Part shown: positions 8,815 to 22,715 of the stretch, piece after piece
Layout: every line of letters starts with the position of its first letter
Numbering within the stretch: position 1 is the stretch's first letter
From: Janthinobacterium sp. FW305-129
GTDB taxonomy: Bacteria; Pseudomonadota; Gammaproteobacteria; Burkholderiales; Burkholderiaceae_D
Assembly: GCF_020858115.1 (NCBI RefSeq)
Contig: NZ_JACYMM010000013.1
Coordinates: 122,844 to 186,843 of the forward strand
Length of the DNA: 64,000 nucleotides
Direction of reading: 5' to 3'
Made by a program: the position numbers and the translations under genes
Notes under the pieces: generated by a model
Databases searched by the model: none
What the model was told of the DNA's origin: nothing
What the model saw: the letters and a program-made list of their open reading frames with translations, nothing else

Positions 8815-8840
8815 AACGGCAGACCTTGCGGCCTGCCGTT
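8815..8840. terminator. Bidirectional intrinsic terminator
   Basis: Arms AACGGCAG (8815-8822) and CTGCCGTT (8833-8840) form a stem, with a T-rich run on the plus side and seven T on the minus side. It can end the small plus-strand gene and also transcripts leaving gcvP. Confidence 0.8.
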
Positions 8841-8900
8841 CTGTTTTAATTTAATACTCCCGGCTTTTGCCGGGATTTTATTTCTAGATTGCTGAGTTTC

Positions 8901-9020
8901 GACGCCTGACAAAACCGTAGCGAGCGTCAGTGATTTGTGGCCGAGAAGCGCAACCGTACTTGAGTACGGTGAGCATCGCCGGCCGCAAAGCGCGACGCGC
9001 AGTAGGTTTGGTCTGGCGTC
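8901..9020. repeat. Intergenic inverted-repeat element, family B, full form (B1)
   Basis: A 120-base element. The outer arms GACGCCTGACAAAACC (8901-8916) and GGTTTGGTCTGGCGTC (9005-9020) pair with one wobble and one mismatch. Inside is a second stem (TTGTGGCCG at 8935-8943 with CGGCCGCAA at 8980-8988) capped by CCGTAC-TTGA-GTACGG at 8954-8969. The right end overlaps the gcvP stop codon (9019-9021). A shortened copy with the same ends is at 46641-46675. Confidence 0.75.
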
Positions 9021-11919
9021 ATTCCTCTTCGTAGGAGCTGATCGGTGCGCAGCCGCAGAACAGATTGCGGTCGCCGTACACGTTGTCGGCGCGGCCGACC
9101 GGTGGCCAGTATTTGCGCTGGCGCAAGGAAGCGACGGGGTAGGCCGCGATTTCACGGCTGTACTTGCGTTCCCAGTTGTCCGACATCAATACCTGTGCCG
9201 TGTGCGGCGCGTTTTTCAACGGGTTGTCGTCGTGGTCGAATTCACCGCTGGCGACCTTGGCGATTTCCGCGCGGATGGCGATCATGGCGTCGATGAAGCG
9301 GTCGATTTCCACTTTCGATTCGCTTTCCGTCGGTTCGATCATCAAGGTGCCCGGCACGGGGAAGCTCATGGTCGGCGCATGGAAACCGAAGTCCATCAGG
9401 CGCTTGGCCACGTCTTCGTTGCTGATGCCGGTGGCGTCCGTGATCGGGCGCAGGTCCAGGATGCACTCGTGCGCGACCAGGCCGTCGTGGCCCGAGTACA
9501 GCACAGGGTAGTGCGGCGCCAGGCGGCGCGCGATGTAGTTTGCCGCCAGGATCGCCGTCTCGGTCGCTGCCGTCAAGCCTTCCGCGCCCATCATGGCGAT
9601 GTACATCCACGAAATCGGCAGGATGCTGGCCGAGCCGAATGGCGCGGCGCTGACGGCGCCGATGCCGGCGACGTCGCGCTGGTAGCCCGACGAACGCTGG
9701 TTCGGCAGGAATTTCGCAAGGTGGGCGCCCACGCCGATCGGGCCGACGCCTGGGCCGCCGCCGCCGTGCGGGATGCAGAAGGTTTTATGCAGGTTCAGGT
9801 GCGATACGTCGCCGCCAAACGAGCCGGGAGCGGCCACGCCGACCAGCGCATTCATGTTGGCGCCGTCGATGTAGACCTGGCCGCCGTGCGAGTGGATGAT
9901 CTCGCACAGTTCCTGGATGCCTTCTTCAAACACGCCGTGGGTGGATGGGTAGGTGACCATCACGCACGCCAGGTTGGCGCTGTGCTTTTCCGCTTTCGCC
10001 TTCAGGTCGGCCAGATCCACGTTGCCGTTGGCGTCACAGCTGGTGACGACGACCTGCATGCCGACCATGTTGGCCGAGGCAGGGTTGGTGCCGTGCGCCG
10101 ACGATGGAATCAGACAGATGTTGCGGTGGCCTTCGCCGCGCGATTCGTGGTACGCCTTGATCACCAGCAGACCCGCGTATTCGCCCTGCGAGCCGGCGTT
10201 CGGCTGCAGCGAGACGGCCGCGTAGCCCGTCAGCGCGCACAGCATCTCTTCCAGCTGCGCGATCATTTCGCGGTAGCCGACCGTTTGCGCATCGGGAGCG
10301 AACGGGTGGATGTTCGAGAACTCGGGCCAGGTGACGGGGATCATCTCGCTCGTCGCGTTCAGCTTCATGGTGCACGAACCGAGCGGGATCATGGTGCGGT
10401 CCAGCGCCAGGTCCTTGTCGGCCAGGCTGCGCAGGTAGCGCAGCATTTCGTGTTCCGAGTGGTAGCTGTTGAAGACCGGGTGGGTCAGGTAGGCGCTCTC
10501 GCGCGCCAGCTGCGCCGGCAGGGCGCTGGTGACGCCCGCTTCAACCGCATCCAGGTCCGGTGCGGCAGGCGCGTTTGCGACGCCGTCGGCGAAGACGTTC
10601 CACAGCAGCGCGATATCGTCGCGCGTCGTGGTTTCATCGAGCGACACGCCGACGTGGGTGGCGTCGACCTTGCGCAGGTTGACGCCGTGCTTCAGTGCCG
10701 CCGCGTGCAGTTTTTCCGCATCGGCGACCTGGATGGTCAGGGTGTCGAAATAGGTGGTGTTGACGACCTTGTGGCCCAGGGTCTTCAGGTTGGCGGCCAG
10801 CACGCCCGTAAAGCGGTGCACGCGCTGGGCGATCTGCAGCAGGCCGGCAGGGCCGTGGTAGACGGCGTACATCGAGGCCATCACGGCCAGCAGCACTTGC
10901 GCCGTGCAGATGTTCGACGTCGCTTTTTCGCGGCGGATGTGCTGTTCGCGCGTTTGCAGGGCCAGGCGGTACGCCTTGTTGCCTTGCGCATCGACGGTCA
11001 CGCCCACCAGGCGGCCCGACATATTGCGCTTGAACTCATCGCGCGTGGACAGGTAGCCCGCGTGCGGGCCGCCGAAACCGAGCGGCACGCCGAAGCGCTG
11101 GCTGTTGCCGACGACGACGTCGGCGCCCCATTCGCCAGGCGGCGTGAGCATGGTCAGGGCCAGCAGGTCGGCCGCGACGATGACCATGGCGCCATTCGCG
11201 TGCAGTTTTTCCACGCCGGTGCGGTAGTCGCGGACTAAGCCGTTTACGCCAGGGTATTGCAGCAGCACGCCGAAGCAGGCGTCCAGCGACTCGATTTCAG
11301 CCGGGTCGAAGGTGCGCACTTCGATGCCGATCGGCTGGGCGCGCGTCTGCACCACTTCCAGCGTTTGCGGCAGCACGTCATTGGCGACGTACAGCACGTT
11401 CGACTTCGACTTGCCCACGCGCTGGATCAATGTCATCGCTTCGGCGGCGGCCGTGCCTTCGTCCAGCATCGAGGCGTTCGAGATGCCCATGCCGGTCAGG
11501 TCGGTGATCACTTGCTGGAAATTCAAGATCGCTTCCAGGCGGCCTTGCGAAATCTCAGGCTGGTAAGGCGTGTAGGCCGTGTACCAGGCGGGATTTTCAA
11601 AGATGTTGCGCAAAACGACACCGGGGGTGAAGGTGTTGTAATAGCCTTGGCCAATCAGGGATTTGAGTACCTGGTTCTTGCCGGCGATGGCTTTCAGGCG
11701 CGACAGGGCTTCCTGTTCCGGCATCGGCTGCGAGTAGGCGCCCAGGGGCAGGGCGCCCTTGTTGCGGATGTTGCTTGGCACCAGGGCGTCGATCAGCGCG
11801 GCGCGCGATGGATAGCCGAGGGTCGCCAGCATGGCTTGCTGTTCGGTGGAAGAGGGGCCGATGTGGCGGGCGATGAAGGCATCGCGTGCTTCGAGTTGGG
11901 TCAGGCTGGTGCGGGTCAT
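9019..11919 (-). CDS. gcvP: Glycine dehydrogenase (decarboxylating), P protein
   Basis: A 966-residue single-chain P protein of the glycine cleavage system, which decarboxylates glycine on PLP and passes the aminomethyl group to lipoyl-GcvH. The N-terminal half starts with [13 protein letters not shown]; the PLP lysine is in [20 protein letters not shown] in the C-terminal half, and the protein ends near [15 protein letters not shown]. Length is normal for the fused proteobacterial form (about 950-970). It is last in gcvT-gcvH-gcvP, but a terminator at 11988-12009 lies between gcvH and gcvP, so its dose may be lower than the other two. The stop codon overlaps repeat element B1. Confidence 0.98.
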   Translation of the reverse strand: MTRTSLTQLEARDAFIARHIGPSSTEQQAMLATLGYPSRAALIDALVPSNIRNKGALPLGAYSQPMPEQEALSRLKAIAGKNQVLKSLIGQGYYNTFTPGVVLRNIFENPAWYTAYTPYQPEISQGRLEAILNFQQVITDLTGMGISNASMLDEGTAAAEAMTLIQRVGKSKSNVLYVANDVLPQTLEVVQTRAQPIGIEVRTFDPAEIESLDACFGVLLQYPGVNGLVRDYRTGVEKLHANGAMVIVAADLLALTMLTPPGEWGADVVVGNSQRFGVPLGFGGPHAGYLSTRDEFKRNMSGRLVGVTVDAQGNKAYRLALQTREQHIRREKATSNICTAQVLLAVMASMYAVYHGPAGLLQIAQRVHRFTGVLAANLKTLGHKVVNTTYFDTLTIQVADAEKLHAAALKHGVNLRKVDATHVGVSLDETTTRDDIALLWNVFADGVANAPAAPDLDAVEAGVTSALPAQLARESAYLTHPVFNSYHSEHEMLRYLRSLADKDLALDRTMIPLGSCTMKLNATSEMIPVTWPEFSNIHPFAPDAQTVGYREMIAQLEEMLCALTGYAAVSLQPNAGSQGEYAGLLVIKAYHESRGEGHRNICLIPSSAHGTNPASANMVGMQVVVTSCDANGNVDLADLKAKAEKHSANLACVMVTYPSTHGVFEEGIQELCEIIHSHGGQVYIDGANMNALVGVAAPGSFGGDVSHLNLHKTFCIPHGGGGPGVGPIGVGAHLAKFLPNQRSSGYQRDVAGIGAVSAAPFGSASILPISWMYIAMMGAEGLTAATETAILAANYIARRLAPHYPVLYSGHDGLVAHECILDLRPITDATGISNEDVAKRLMDFGFHAPTMSFPVPGTLMIEPTESESKVEIDRFIDAMIAIRAEIAKVASGEFDHDDNPLKNAPHTAQVLMSDNWERKYSREIAAYPVASLRQRKYWPPVGRADNVYGDRNLFCGCAPISSYEEE

Positions 11920-11987
11920 GATATAGAGGCCAAAAAAGACTGAAAAACCGGGAGGCGGCGCGCGGGCGCAGCGCAGAAAAAAAGCAA

Positions 11988-12009
11988 ACGGGCCGCAATT
12001 GCGGCCCGT
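11988..12009 (-). terminator. Intrinsic terminator between gcvH and gcvP
   Basis: Perfect nine-base arms ACGGGCCGC and GCGGCCCGT around AATT, followed on the minus strand by TTTGCTTTTTTT. It lies directly downstream of gcvH and upstream of gcvP, so it should reduce read-through into gcvP. Confidence 0.8.
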
Positions 12010-12022
12010 GAATCAAACGCGA

Positions 12023-12403
12023 TTACGCGCTGGTGGTGGCGCCATAGGCGGCAGCGTCGAGCAAGCCGTCCAGGGCCGACACGTCGGCTGGCTTGATCTT
12101 GAACAGCCAGTTGGCGTAGGCGTCGGCATTGATCGACTCAGGCGAGTTGACCACGTCGTCGTTGACGGCCACGACTTCGCCGGCCACTGGCGCGTAGATG
12201 TCGCTCGCTGCCTTGACCGATTCCACCACGGCGGCATCGTCGCCGGCGCCATAGGTATTGCCCACGGTTGGCAGTTCGACGAAGACGATGTCGCCCAGGG
12301 CGTCCTGCGCGTATTCGGTGATGCCGACGGTGACGGTGCCGTCGCCTTCAAGGCGTACCCATTCGTGGGAAGCGGTGTACTTCAGGTCTGCAGGAATGTT
12401 CAT
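12023..12403 (-). CDS. gcvH: Glycine cleavage system H protein
   Basis: A 126-residue lipoyl carrier that shuttles the aminomethyl intermediate from GcvP to GcvT and is reoxidised by dihydrolipoamide dehydrogenase. The lipoylated lysine is in the [17 protein letters not shown] motif near residue 64. The start at 12403 follows TCTGGAG. Length equals the family norm. It lies 71 bases downstream of gcvT on the same strand, under the control of the riboswitch upstream of gcvT. Confidence 0.98.
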   Translation of the reverse strand: MNIPADLKYTASHEWVRLEGDGTVTVGITEYAQDALGDIVFVELPTVGNTYGAGDDAAVVESVKAASDIYAPVAGEVVAVNDDVVNSPESINADAYANWLFKIKPADVSALDGLLDAAAYGATTSA

Positions 12404-12474
12404 GTGTGGCTCCAGATGGTAAATGTTCGTTATTGATTATGGTTGTACGGTCTTGCGGGCGGCTCTATAAAACC

Positions 12475-13596
12475 TTACGCAGCCAGGATTTTACCGTTAC
12501 GCACGAAAGGCAGCTTGACGACGGAAGCGGCCAGCTGCTTGCCGCGGATTTCCACGTGCACGGTGTCGCCCACGGCGACGCCGTTCGGCACGCGCGCCAG
12601 CGCGATCGCTTCCTGCATGGTGGGGCTGAAGGTGCCGCTGGTGATTTCGCCCGTGGCGTCGCTGCCGGCGATGATGACTTTTTGATGGGCGCGCAGCACG
12701 CCGCCTTTTTCGCGCAGGATCAGGCCGACGAATTGCGCGTTCTGGCCTTTCGCCAGCAGGGCCGCCTTGCCGATGAAGTCGCGCTCGCTGACGAGGTCGA
12801 TGGTCCACGCCAGGCCCGCGTCGAGCGGGTTGACGGTTTCGTCCATGTCCTGGCCGTACAGATTCATGCCCGCTTCCAGGCGCAGGGTGTCGCGCGCGCC
12901 GAGGCCGGCGGGCTTGACGCCGGCGGCGGCCAGGGCGTTCCACAGCGCTTCCACCTGGGTGGCGGCCACGCCGATTTCAAAGCCGTCTTCGCCCGTGTAG
13001 CCGGTACGCGCCAGCATGACTTCGCCGAAGGCCGTGTCCTTGACGATGACGACGTTGAACGGCTTGATGGCTTCGGAAGCGGCTTGCGTTTCCGGCAGCA
13101 CTTGCCACACCTTGGCGCGCGCGTTCGGGCCTTGCACGGCCACCAGGGCCATCGGATTGTTGGCATTGCGGCGCTCGGTAATCGTCAGGCCGCTGTTGGT
13201 GGCCGTATTTTGCTGCTGCATCCAGGCCACGTCTTTTTCAGCCGTGCCCGCGTTGACGACGAGGCGGAACCAGTTTTCGTTGAAGAAGTAGACGATCAGG
13301 TCATCGATGACGGTGCCTTCGGCATTCAACATGCACGAGTACAGCGCCTTGCCCGACACTTGCAGCTTGTCGACGTTATTGGCCAGCAAGCCGCGCAGGA
13401 AGGCGCGCACGTTCGGGCCTTCGATATCGACCACGCACATATGCGACACGTCGAACATGCCGGCGTCGCCGCGCACGGCATTGTGTTCTTCGATTTGCGA
13501 GCCGTAGTTGACGGGCATGTCCCAGCCGCCGAAATCGACCATGCGGGCGCCGAGGGCACGGTGGGCGTTGTTGAGTGGGGTCGCTTTGAGCGTCAT
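12475..13596 (-). CDS. gcvT: Glycine cleavage system T protein (aminomethyltransferase)
   Basis: A 373-residue tetrahydrofolate-dependent aminomethyltransferase that releases ammonia and makes 5,10-methylene-THF. The N-terminal [19 protein letters not shown] and the [14 protein letters not shown] segment are characteristic, as is [11 protein letters not shown] in the folate-binding fold. The start at 13596 follows GAGGA. It is the first gene of the gcvTHP unit and lies 80 bases downstream of the tandem glycine riboswitch, so expression should rise with glycine. Confidence 0.98.
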   Translation of the reverse strand: MTLKATPLNNAHRALGARMVDFGGWDMPVNYGSQIEEHNAVRGDAGMFDVSHMCVVDIEGPNVRAFLRGLLANNVDKLQVSGKALYSCMLNAEGTVIDDLIVYFFNENWFRLVVNAGTAEKDVAWMQQQNTATNSGLTITERRNANNPMALVAVQGPNARAKVWQVLPETQAASEAIKPFNVVIVKDTAFGEVMLARTGYTGEDGFEIGVAATQVEALWNALAAAGVKPAGLGARDTLRLEAGMNLYGQDMDETVNPLDAGLAWTIDLVSERDFIGKAALLAKGQNAQFVGLILREKGGVLRAHQKVIIAGSDATGEITSGTFSPTMQEAIALARVPNGVAVGDTVHVEIRGKQLAASVVKLPFVRNGKILAA

Positions 13597-13677
13597 GGAT
13601 TCCTCGGGACGAAGGTAAAAGGGGAGTTAACAAAACATAGAATAGCCAAACACGGCTTTCCAGCGTGATCACTGACC

Positions 13678-13885
13678 CCCCTGTCCTTTGTACCTGAGAG
13701 ATTACGGGGGCTTGCCCCGTGCGCCCCTTCGGTGGGCCGCCGGCATGTGCCGCGGCCGCTCTCCAGAGTTGAGCTAAAACGTGTCGCCAAAGCAACAGCT
13801 TCAGTCCGCCTGATCGGTCCTTTTGCCTGAGAGTTTTTGGGTAGTGCCCCTTCGGCGGCAACGCTGGATTGCCCTCTCCCGATCA
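13678..13885 (-). promoter_or_regulatory. Tandem glycine riboswitch upstream of gcvT
   Basis: Two consecutive glycine aptamers read on the minus strand. The first (about 13885-13811) opens with GGGAGAGGGC, has the CCGAAGGGGCA core and closes with CTCTCAGGCAAAAGGAC. The second (about 13770-13678) opens with CTGGAGAGCGG, has ACCGAAGGGGCG and closes with CTCTCAGGTACAAAGGAC. A short linker joins them, as in the classical cooperative gcvT RNA. In this family glycine binding normally turns expression on. I see no strong terminator between the second aptamer and gcvT, so control could be at translation or by a structure I missed. Confidence 0.95.
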
Positions 13886-13894
13886 AGTGGGAGG

Positions 13895-13923
13895 AATATA
13901 TGCCAGCAGGGTGTTTCTGTCAA
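13895..13923 (-). promoter_or_regulatory. Consensus sigma-70 promoter of gcvTHP
   Basis: On the minus strand TTGACA (complement of 13918-13923) is followed by a 17-base spacer and TATATT (complement of 13895-13900). The predicted start falls just ahead of the first glycine aptamer, so the riboswitch begins almost at the 5' end of the transcript. Confidence 0.85.
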
Positions 13924-14060
13924 TCTGTAAAGACGTTGCCAAATTGCAGCAAAAGCCCCGGTTTGCGGGGCTGGCAGAGGGCCTGGCCTGGCGCAAAAGG
14001 GCGCCCTGCCGCGCGCGAATGGACTATGATGAAGTTCTGGCTTTCTTGCGGGTGGCTGCC

Positions 14061-14645
14061 ATGAATACGACACAAAGCGGGACACAACACGAGACACAAA
14101 ACAACACCGAGCAGCACGGTTACTTTACCCTCTCGGGCGACGTCAACAGCGACATGGTGCGGCGCGTCTTCAACGCCGTGTCCGACATCACGGAAGACAA
14201 GCTCACCACCGCGCACATTTTGATCCAGTCGAACGGCGGCTATGTCAGCGACGGCATCTGTCTGTACAACTTCCTCAGCAAGTTGCCGCTCGACATCATT
14301 ACCTACAACGCGGGCGCCGTGGCGTCCATTGCCGTGACCCTGTTCCTGGCGGGGCGGCACCGCCACGCCAGCGACACGGCCCGCTTCATGGTGCACAAGT
14401 CGCATGCGACGGCCTCGCCCGGTTCCCGCCCCGATGCGCTGAGCATCATCGTCGAAGGCTTGCGCGCCGACGACATGCGCACCGAGCGCATCCTGCGCGG
14501 CCACGTCAAGCTGACGGAAGAGCAGTGGCAGGTGCACGCGTATTCCGACCTGCACCTGACGGCCGACCAGGCGCTGGAAGTGGGCATGGTCGAATCGATC
14601 CGCGACTTTTCGCCACCCAAGGGCAAGCGCCTGACGAATATCTGA
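14061..14645 (+). CDS. ClpP-like serine protease
   Basis: A 194-residue member of the ClpP/crotonase fold. The Ser-His-Asp triad is present: Ser89 in NAGAVASIAVTLFLAG, His112 in RFMVHKSH and Asp163 in AYSDLHLTADQALEVGMVE, the last equivalent to the ClpP DRxLSAxEAxxxGLVD segment. It is not the main clpP (no clpX neighbour, weaker sequence match), so it is a paralogue of unknown substrate. I start it at the ATG at 14061 after GGTGG; in-frame ATGs lie upstream, the nearest at 14019. It diverges from the glycine riboswitch unit. Whether it docks to a Clp ATPase is not visible. Confidence 0.82.
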   Translation: MNTTQSGTQHETQNNTEQHGYFTLSGDVNSDMVRRVFNAVSDITEDKLTTAHILIQSNGGYVSDGICLYNFLSKLPLDIITYNAGAVASIAVTLFLAGRHRHASDTARFMVHKSHATASPGSRPDALSIIVEGLRADDMRTERILRGHVKLTEEQWQVHAYSDLHLTADQALEVGMVESIRDFSPPKGKRLTNI

Positions 14646-14807
14646 CCCTTCGCCCATGCGGCTGCCGCGAAAACATTTTCATATGGCAATTTTCGAGGTG
14701 AAAATTGTAATGGGATGTAATTCTTGCCTGCAGTTGATGAAAACCGGGGCGCAAGCAGGGCCAGTCGTGGCATAGTGCACGCTGATCATGAAATAAGTGC
14801 AGGCACG

Positions 14808-15443
14808 ATGACTTGGTGGAATGGGATTTCTTTTGCGGCCGATATGTCGGTGATGGGGCCGGCTGGCGTGGCGATTGCCCTGTGGCTGCTCGTCTCGCGT
14901 CAATGGCGCCTGGTGCTCAGCTGGAGCTTGTGGTACGGCGGCGGGCTGGCCCTCGTGGTGCTGTCGAAGCTGGCTTTCATGAGCTGGGGAGTGGGCAGCA
15001 GCGCGCTCGATTTCACGGGTTTCAGCGGCCACGCCATGCGCGCCGGCGCCGTGTTTCCCGTGCTGATGTATGTGCTGCTGCAGCGGGCCGAGCCGCGCTG
15101 GCGCCATGCCGCCGTGCTCGTCGGCGTGGCTTTTGCCGTGCTGGTGGCCATTTCGCGCGTGGTTGTGCATGCGCACAGCGTGTCGGAAGCCGTCAGCGGC
15201 TGCGTGCTGGGCCTGGCGTTGGCGCTGGGTTTCATGTGGAGCGCCCGTGGCGCCGTGAATATCGCCGTCAGCCATGCGCTGGCGCTGGCCAGCCTGGTGC
15301 TGATGGTGGTGCTGAGCTTCAAGGCGGAACCGATGCCGACCGAGCAGTGGCTGCAAAAACTGGCCCTGGTACTGTCCGGCCATGAGCGCGTTTTTTCCCG
15401 CGAAGACTGGAAACTGGCGCAGGATGGCCGCCCAGCCCCGTGA
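14808..15443 (+). CDS. PAP2-superfamily membrane phosphatase-like protein
   Basis: A 211-residue protein with about six hydrophobic segments. It shows a degraded PAP2 signature: FSGHAMRAG in place of PSGH, and SRVVVHAHSVSEAVSG in place of SRxxxxxHxxxD, with Glu where the family has Asp. The first KxxxxxxRP motif is not clear. Related enzymes dephosphorylate undecaprenyl pyrophosphate or phosphatidic acid in the inner membrane. The His residues of motifs 2 and 3 remain, so activity is possible but substitutions make it uncertain. Its stop codon sits inside a GC hairpin followed by a T run. Confidence 0.75.
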   Translation: MTWWNGISFAADMSVMGPAGVAIALWLLVSRQWRLVLSWSLWYGGGLALVVLSKLAFMSWGVGSSALDFTGFSGHAMRAGAVFPVLMYVLLQRAEPRWRHAAVLVGVAFAVLVAISRVVVHAHSVSEAVSGCVLGLALALGFMWSARGAVNIAVSHALALASLVLMVVLSFKAEPMPTEQWLQKLALVLSGHERVFSREDWKLAQDGRPAP

Positions 15444-15478
15444 TGCGGGGCAGGCTGGCGCCTGGCGCTACGGTTTTT
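15435..15478 (+). terminator. Probable terminator after the PAP2-like gene
   Basis: GCCCCG (15435-15440) pairs with CGGGGC (15446-15451), a second GC-rich stem (GGCGCCTGGCGC) follows, and six T lie at 15473-15478. Confidence 0.5.
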
Positions 15479-15627
15479 TGGCCAGAAAAGCATCAGGAAA
15501 TGGTATGATGAACCACTTTTTTTGCGGTGAATGGCCAGACAGCCGTCGCGATGGTGCATCTGAACTGAATATGAACCGGGTTCACCCATAATATAACCGC
15601 CAGCATAGGCCAGGAACTCTAAAACAC

Positions 15628-18600
15628 GTGCGTCTCTCTTCCATCAAGTTGTCGGGATTTAAGTCTTTCGTCGATCCCACCAATTTCCAGGTGCCAGGCC
15701 AGCTCGTGGGCGTGGTCGGGCCGAATGGCTGCGGCAAGTCGAACATCATCGACGCCGTGCGCTGGGTGCTGGGCGAATCGAAAGCGTCGGAGTTGCGCGG
15801 CGAATCGATGCAGGACGTCATTTTCAACGGCTCCACGCACCGCAAGCCCGCCGGGCGCGCCTCGGTCGAGCTGGTGTTCGATAACAACGATGGCAAGGCC
15901 TCGGGCCAGTGGGGCCAGTACGCCGAGATCGCCGTCAAGCGCACCCTGACGCGCGACGGCACGTCCACCTATTACATCAATGGCCAGCCCGTGCGCCGGC
16001 GCGACATCCAGGATATCTTCCTCGGCACGGGCCTCGGCCCGCGCGCCTACGCCATCATCGGCCAGGGCATGATTTCGCGCATCATCGAATCGCGCCCTGA
16101 GGAATTGCGCGTCTTCCTCGAAGAAGCGGCCGGTGTCTCCAAATACAAGGAACGCCGCCGCGAGACGGAAAACCGCTTGCAGGACACGCGCGAGAATTTG
16201 CTGCGCGTGGAAGACATCTTGCGCGAACTCAATGCCAACCTGGAAAAGCTGGAAGCGCAGGCCGCTGTCGCCACGCGTTTTCACGCCTTGCAGGCGGACC
16301 AGGAAGAAAAGCAGAAACTGTTGTGGCTGCTGCGCAAGAACGAGGCGCACAACGAGCAGACGCGCTATTTCCGCGAAGTGGAGCAGGCGCAGACGGACCT
16401 GGAAGAGCAGACGGCCAAGCTGCGCAACGTGGAACTGACCCTGGAGCAGATGCGCCAGGCGCACTTTGCCGTGGGCGACCGTTTGCATACGGCGCAAGGC
16501 CATCTGTACCAGACGAATGCGGAAATCGGCAGCCTGGAAGCGCAGATCAAGTTCGTCATCGAATCGCGCGCCCGCCTGCAGGCGCAGCTGGCCACCCTGA
16601 CGGCCCAGCGCGACCAGTGGACCAGCCAGGGCGGCGAATACCAGGAACAGATCGAAGAGGCGGAATTCCACCTCGAGGAACTGGCGGCCAAGGTCGAGCA
16701 ATCGCAAATGATGGCCGAGCAGAAGGGCGAGCAATTGCCCGAGCTGGACGCCGCCTGGCGCGCCGCGCAAAACAAGAGCACGGAATCGCGCGCCCGGATC
16801 ATGCAGGCGCAGCAGCAGCTGGAACTGGAATCGGCGCACCAGCGCAACGCCTCCAACATCCTGGCCAGCCTGTTGACGCGCCGCGAGCGCTTGCAGCAGG
16901 AAAAGAACAGCCTCAGTTTGCCTGACAGCAGCCATCTGGAAAACCTGAAGCTCCAATTGGAAGAAAAGCAGCAAACCCTGGAAGAACAGGGTTTCTACCT
17001 GGAAGAAGCGCTGGAGCAGCAGCCCAAGCTGGAGCAGGAGCGGGCCGAGGCGCAGGCGCAGGTGAATGCCGAAACGGCCGCCAACGCCCAGCTGGAAGCG
17101 CGTCTTTCCGCTTTGAAACAACTGCAGGAACGGGTGCAGACCCAGGGCAAGGTTCAGCCATGGCTGAAAAAGCACGAGCTCGACACCTTGCCCCGTCTGT
17201 GGCAAAAGCTGCAGATCGAGGCGGGCTGGGAAGCGGCCATGGAATCGATCTTGCGCGAGCGCACGTCGGCCCTGCAACTGTCGAATATCGACTGGGCCAA
17301 GGCCTTCTTTGCGGACGCGCCGCCGGCCAAGCTGGCCTTGTACGCGCCATCGACGGTGGCGCCGCTGCCCGTGCCGGACGTGCCTGGCCTGAAACCGTTT
17401 TTGAACTTGTTGAAACTCAACGATCCGGGCTTGCGAGGCTTGCTGCAGGATTGGCTGTACAACGCCTACGCCGTGGAAGACGCGGCCGAAGCGCTGGCCG
17501 AGCGCGGCAAGTTGCCGCCGGGCGGCTATTTCGTCACGCGCGCGGGCCACGTGGTGACGGCCACCAGCGTGCGCTTCTATGCGGCCGATTCGGAGCAGGA
17601 AGGCATGCTGGGCCGCCAGCAGGAAATCGACAATATCGGCAAGCAGCTGCGCGCCCAGCAATTGCTGGCCGAAGAGGCGCGCGCCCGTTCCGTGCGGGCC
17701 GACGCGGCCGTGGCGACGCTCACGCGCAACCTGTCCGACTTGCGCTTGCGCATACAGCAGCTGACGTCTTCCGTGCATACTCTGCAACTGGATGTGGTGA
17801 AACTGTCGGAAGTGGAAGCGCGTTTCAACCAGCGCAGCACGCAGATCGGCGCCGACCTGGCGGAAATTGCCGCGCAAGAAGCCGAACAGATGCAGACCAA
17901 GCTGGAATCGGAAGAGAAATTCGAACAGCTGGACATGGAACTGGGCAACTTGCAGGAAGCGCACGAAGACGGCCATACCGACTTCTTGCAGAAAGAGCAG
18001 CGCCTGGCCGAAGCGCGCGAAGCCTTGCGCGACCTGGAGCGGGCCGCCAAGGATACGGAATACGCGGAAAAAGCCCACCGCGCGAAGATCGAGGAATTGC
18101 GCCGCAATATCGCCACGGCCAGTACGCAGGCCCAGCAAGTGACGGAAAGCCTGCAGGCGGGCGAACTGGAACTGGCCAACCTGGAAAGCGGCGCGGCCGC
18201 CGACGGCTTGCAGGATCTGCTTGAGCGCCGCACCACGCAGGAGCGGGCGCTGGCCGACGCGCGCCATGAACTGGACCAGATCACGCAGCAGCTGCGCCTG
18301 TCCGAAGATGCGCGCACGCAATCGGAACGCAGCTTGCAGCCGCAGCGCGACAAGATCATGGAAATGCAGCTCAAGGAGCAAGCCGCGCGCCTGAACCAGG
18401 AGCAATTCGCCCAGCAATTGCTGGAATCGGGCGCCGACGAGGCCGCCTTGACGGAAAAATTGCATCCGGACATGCGTCCGTCGTATCTGCAGGGCGAAGT
18501 CACGCGTTTGACCAACGCCATCACCTCGCTGGGCGCCGTCAACCTGGCCGCGCTGGACGAACTGGCGCAGGCATCCGAGCGCAAGAATTTCCTCGACGCC

Positions 18601-19151
18601 CAGAATGCCGACCTGACGGAAGCGATCAATACGCTGGAAGACGCGATCCACAAGATCGACAAGGAAACGCGCGACTTGCTGCAAGACACGTTCGACAAGG
18701 TCAACCACCACTTTTCCGAGCTGTTCCCTATTTTGTTTGGCGGGGGCCAGGCCAGGCTGACCATGACGGGCGACGAGATTCTCGATTCCGGTGTACAAGT
18801 CATGGCGCAGCCTCCCGGCAAGAAAAATGCCACCATCCACCTGTTGTCCGGTGGAGAGAAGGCGCTGACCGCGACCGCATTGGTGTTTTCCATGTTCCGC
18901 CTGAATCCGGCGCCGTTCTGCCTGCTCGACGAAGTCGATGCGCCGCTGGACGATTCGAACACGGAACGCTTTTGCCGCATGGTCAAGCGCATGTCCGACC
19001 AGACCCAATTCCTTTTCATTTCGCATAACAAGATTGCGATGGAAATGGCCCATCAATTGATCGGTGTGACGATGCAGGAGCAGGGCGTATCGCGCATCGT
19101 GGCGGTGGACATGGAGTCCGCCGCAAATTTTGCAACCGAGGCACAAGCAGC

Positions 19152-19155
<4 letters not shown>
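15628..19155 (+). CDS. smc: Chromosome segregation protein SMC
   Basis: A 1,175-residue SMC ATPase that organises and segregates the chromosome with ScpA and ScpB. Walker A is GPNGCGKSN at residues 31-39; the first long coiled coil runs from about 165 to 510; the hinge is about 520-640; the second coiled coil follows; the ABC signature LSGGEKALTATALVFSMF begins near 1074 and Walker B is PFCLLDEVDAPLDDSN. It starts with GTG at 15628. It overlaps zipA by four bases (ATGA), an arrangement typical of Burkholderiales, where smc-zipA-ligA form one unit. Confidence 0.98.
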
Positions 19156-22690
<3,535 letters not shown>

Positions 22691-22715
22691 TTATTCAATA
22701 TCTTACAGAAGACCC

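Noticed and set aside
8935..11238. Plus-strand open frame of 767 codons opposite gcvP
   Set aside because: Antisense shadow of gcvP with Arg/His/Val-rich composition and no start signal.
15619..19146. Minus-strand open frame of 1,175 codons opposite smc
   Set aside because: It mirrors smc almost exactly, is low-complexity (Gln, Arg, Phe, Leu) and has no domain; high GC and biased third positions remove antisense stops.
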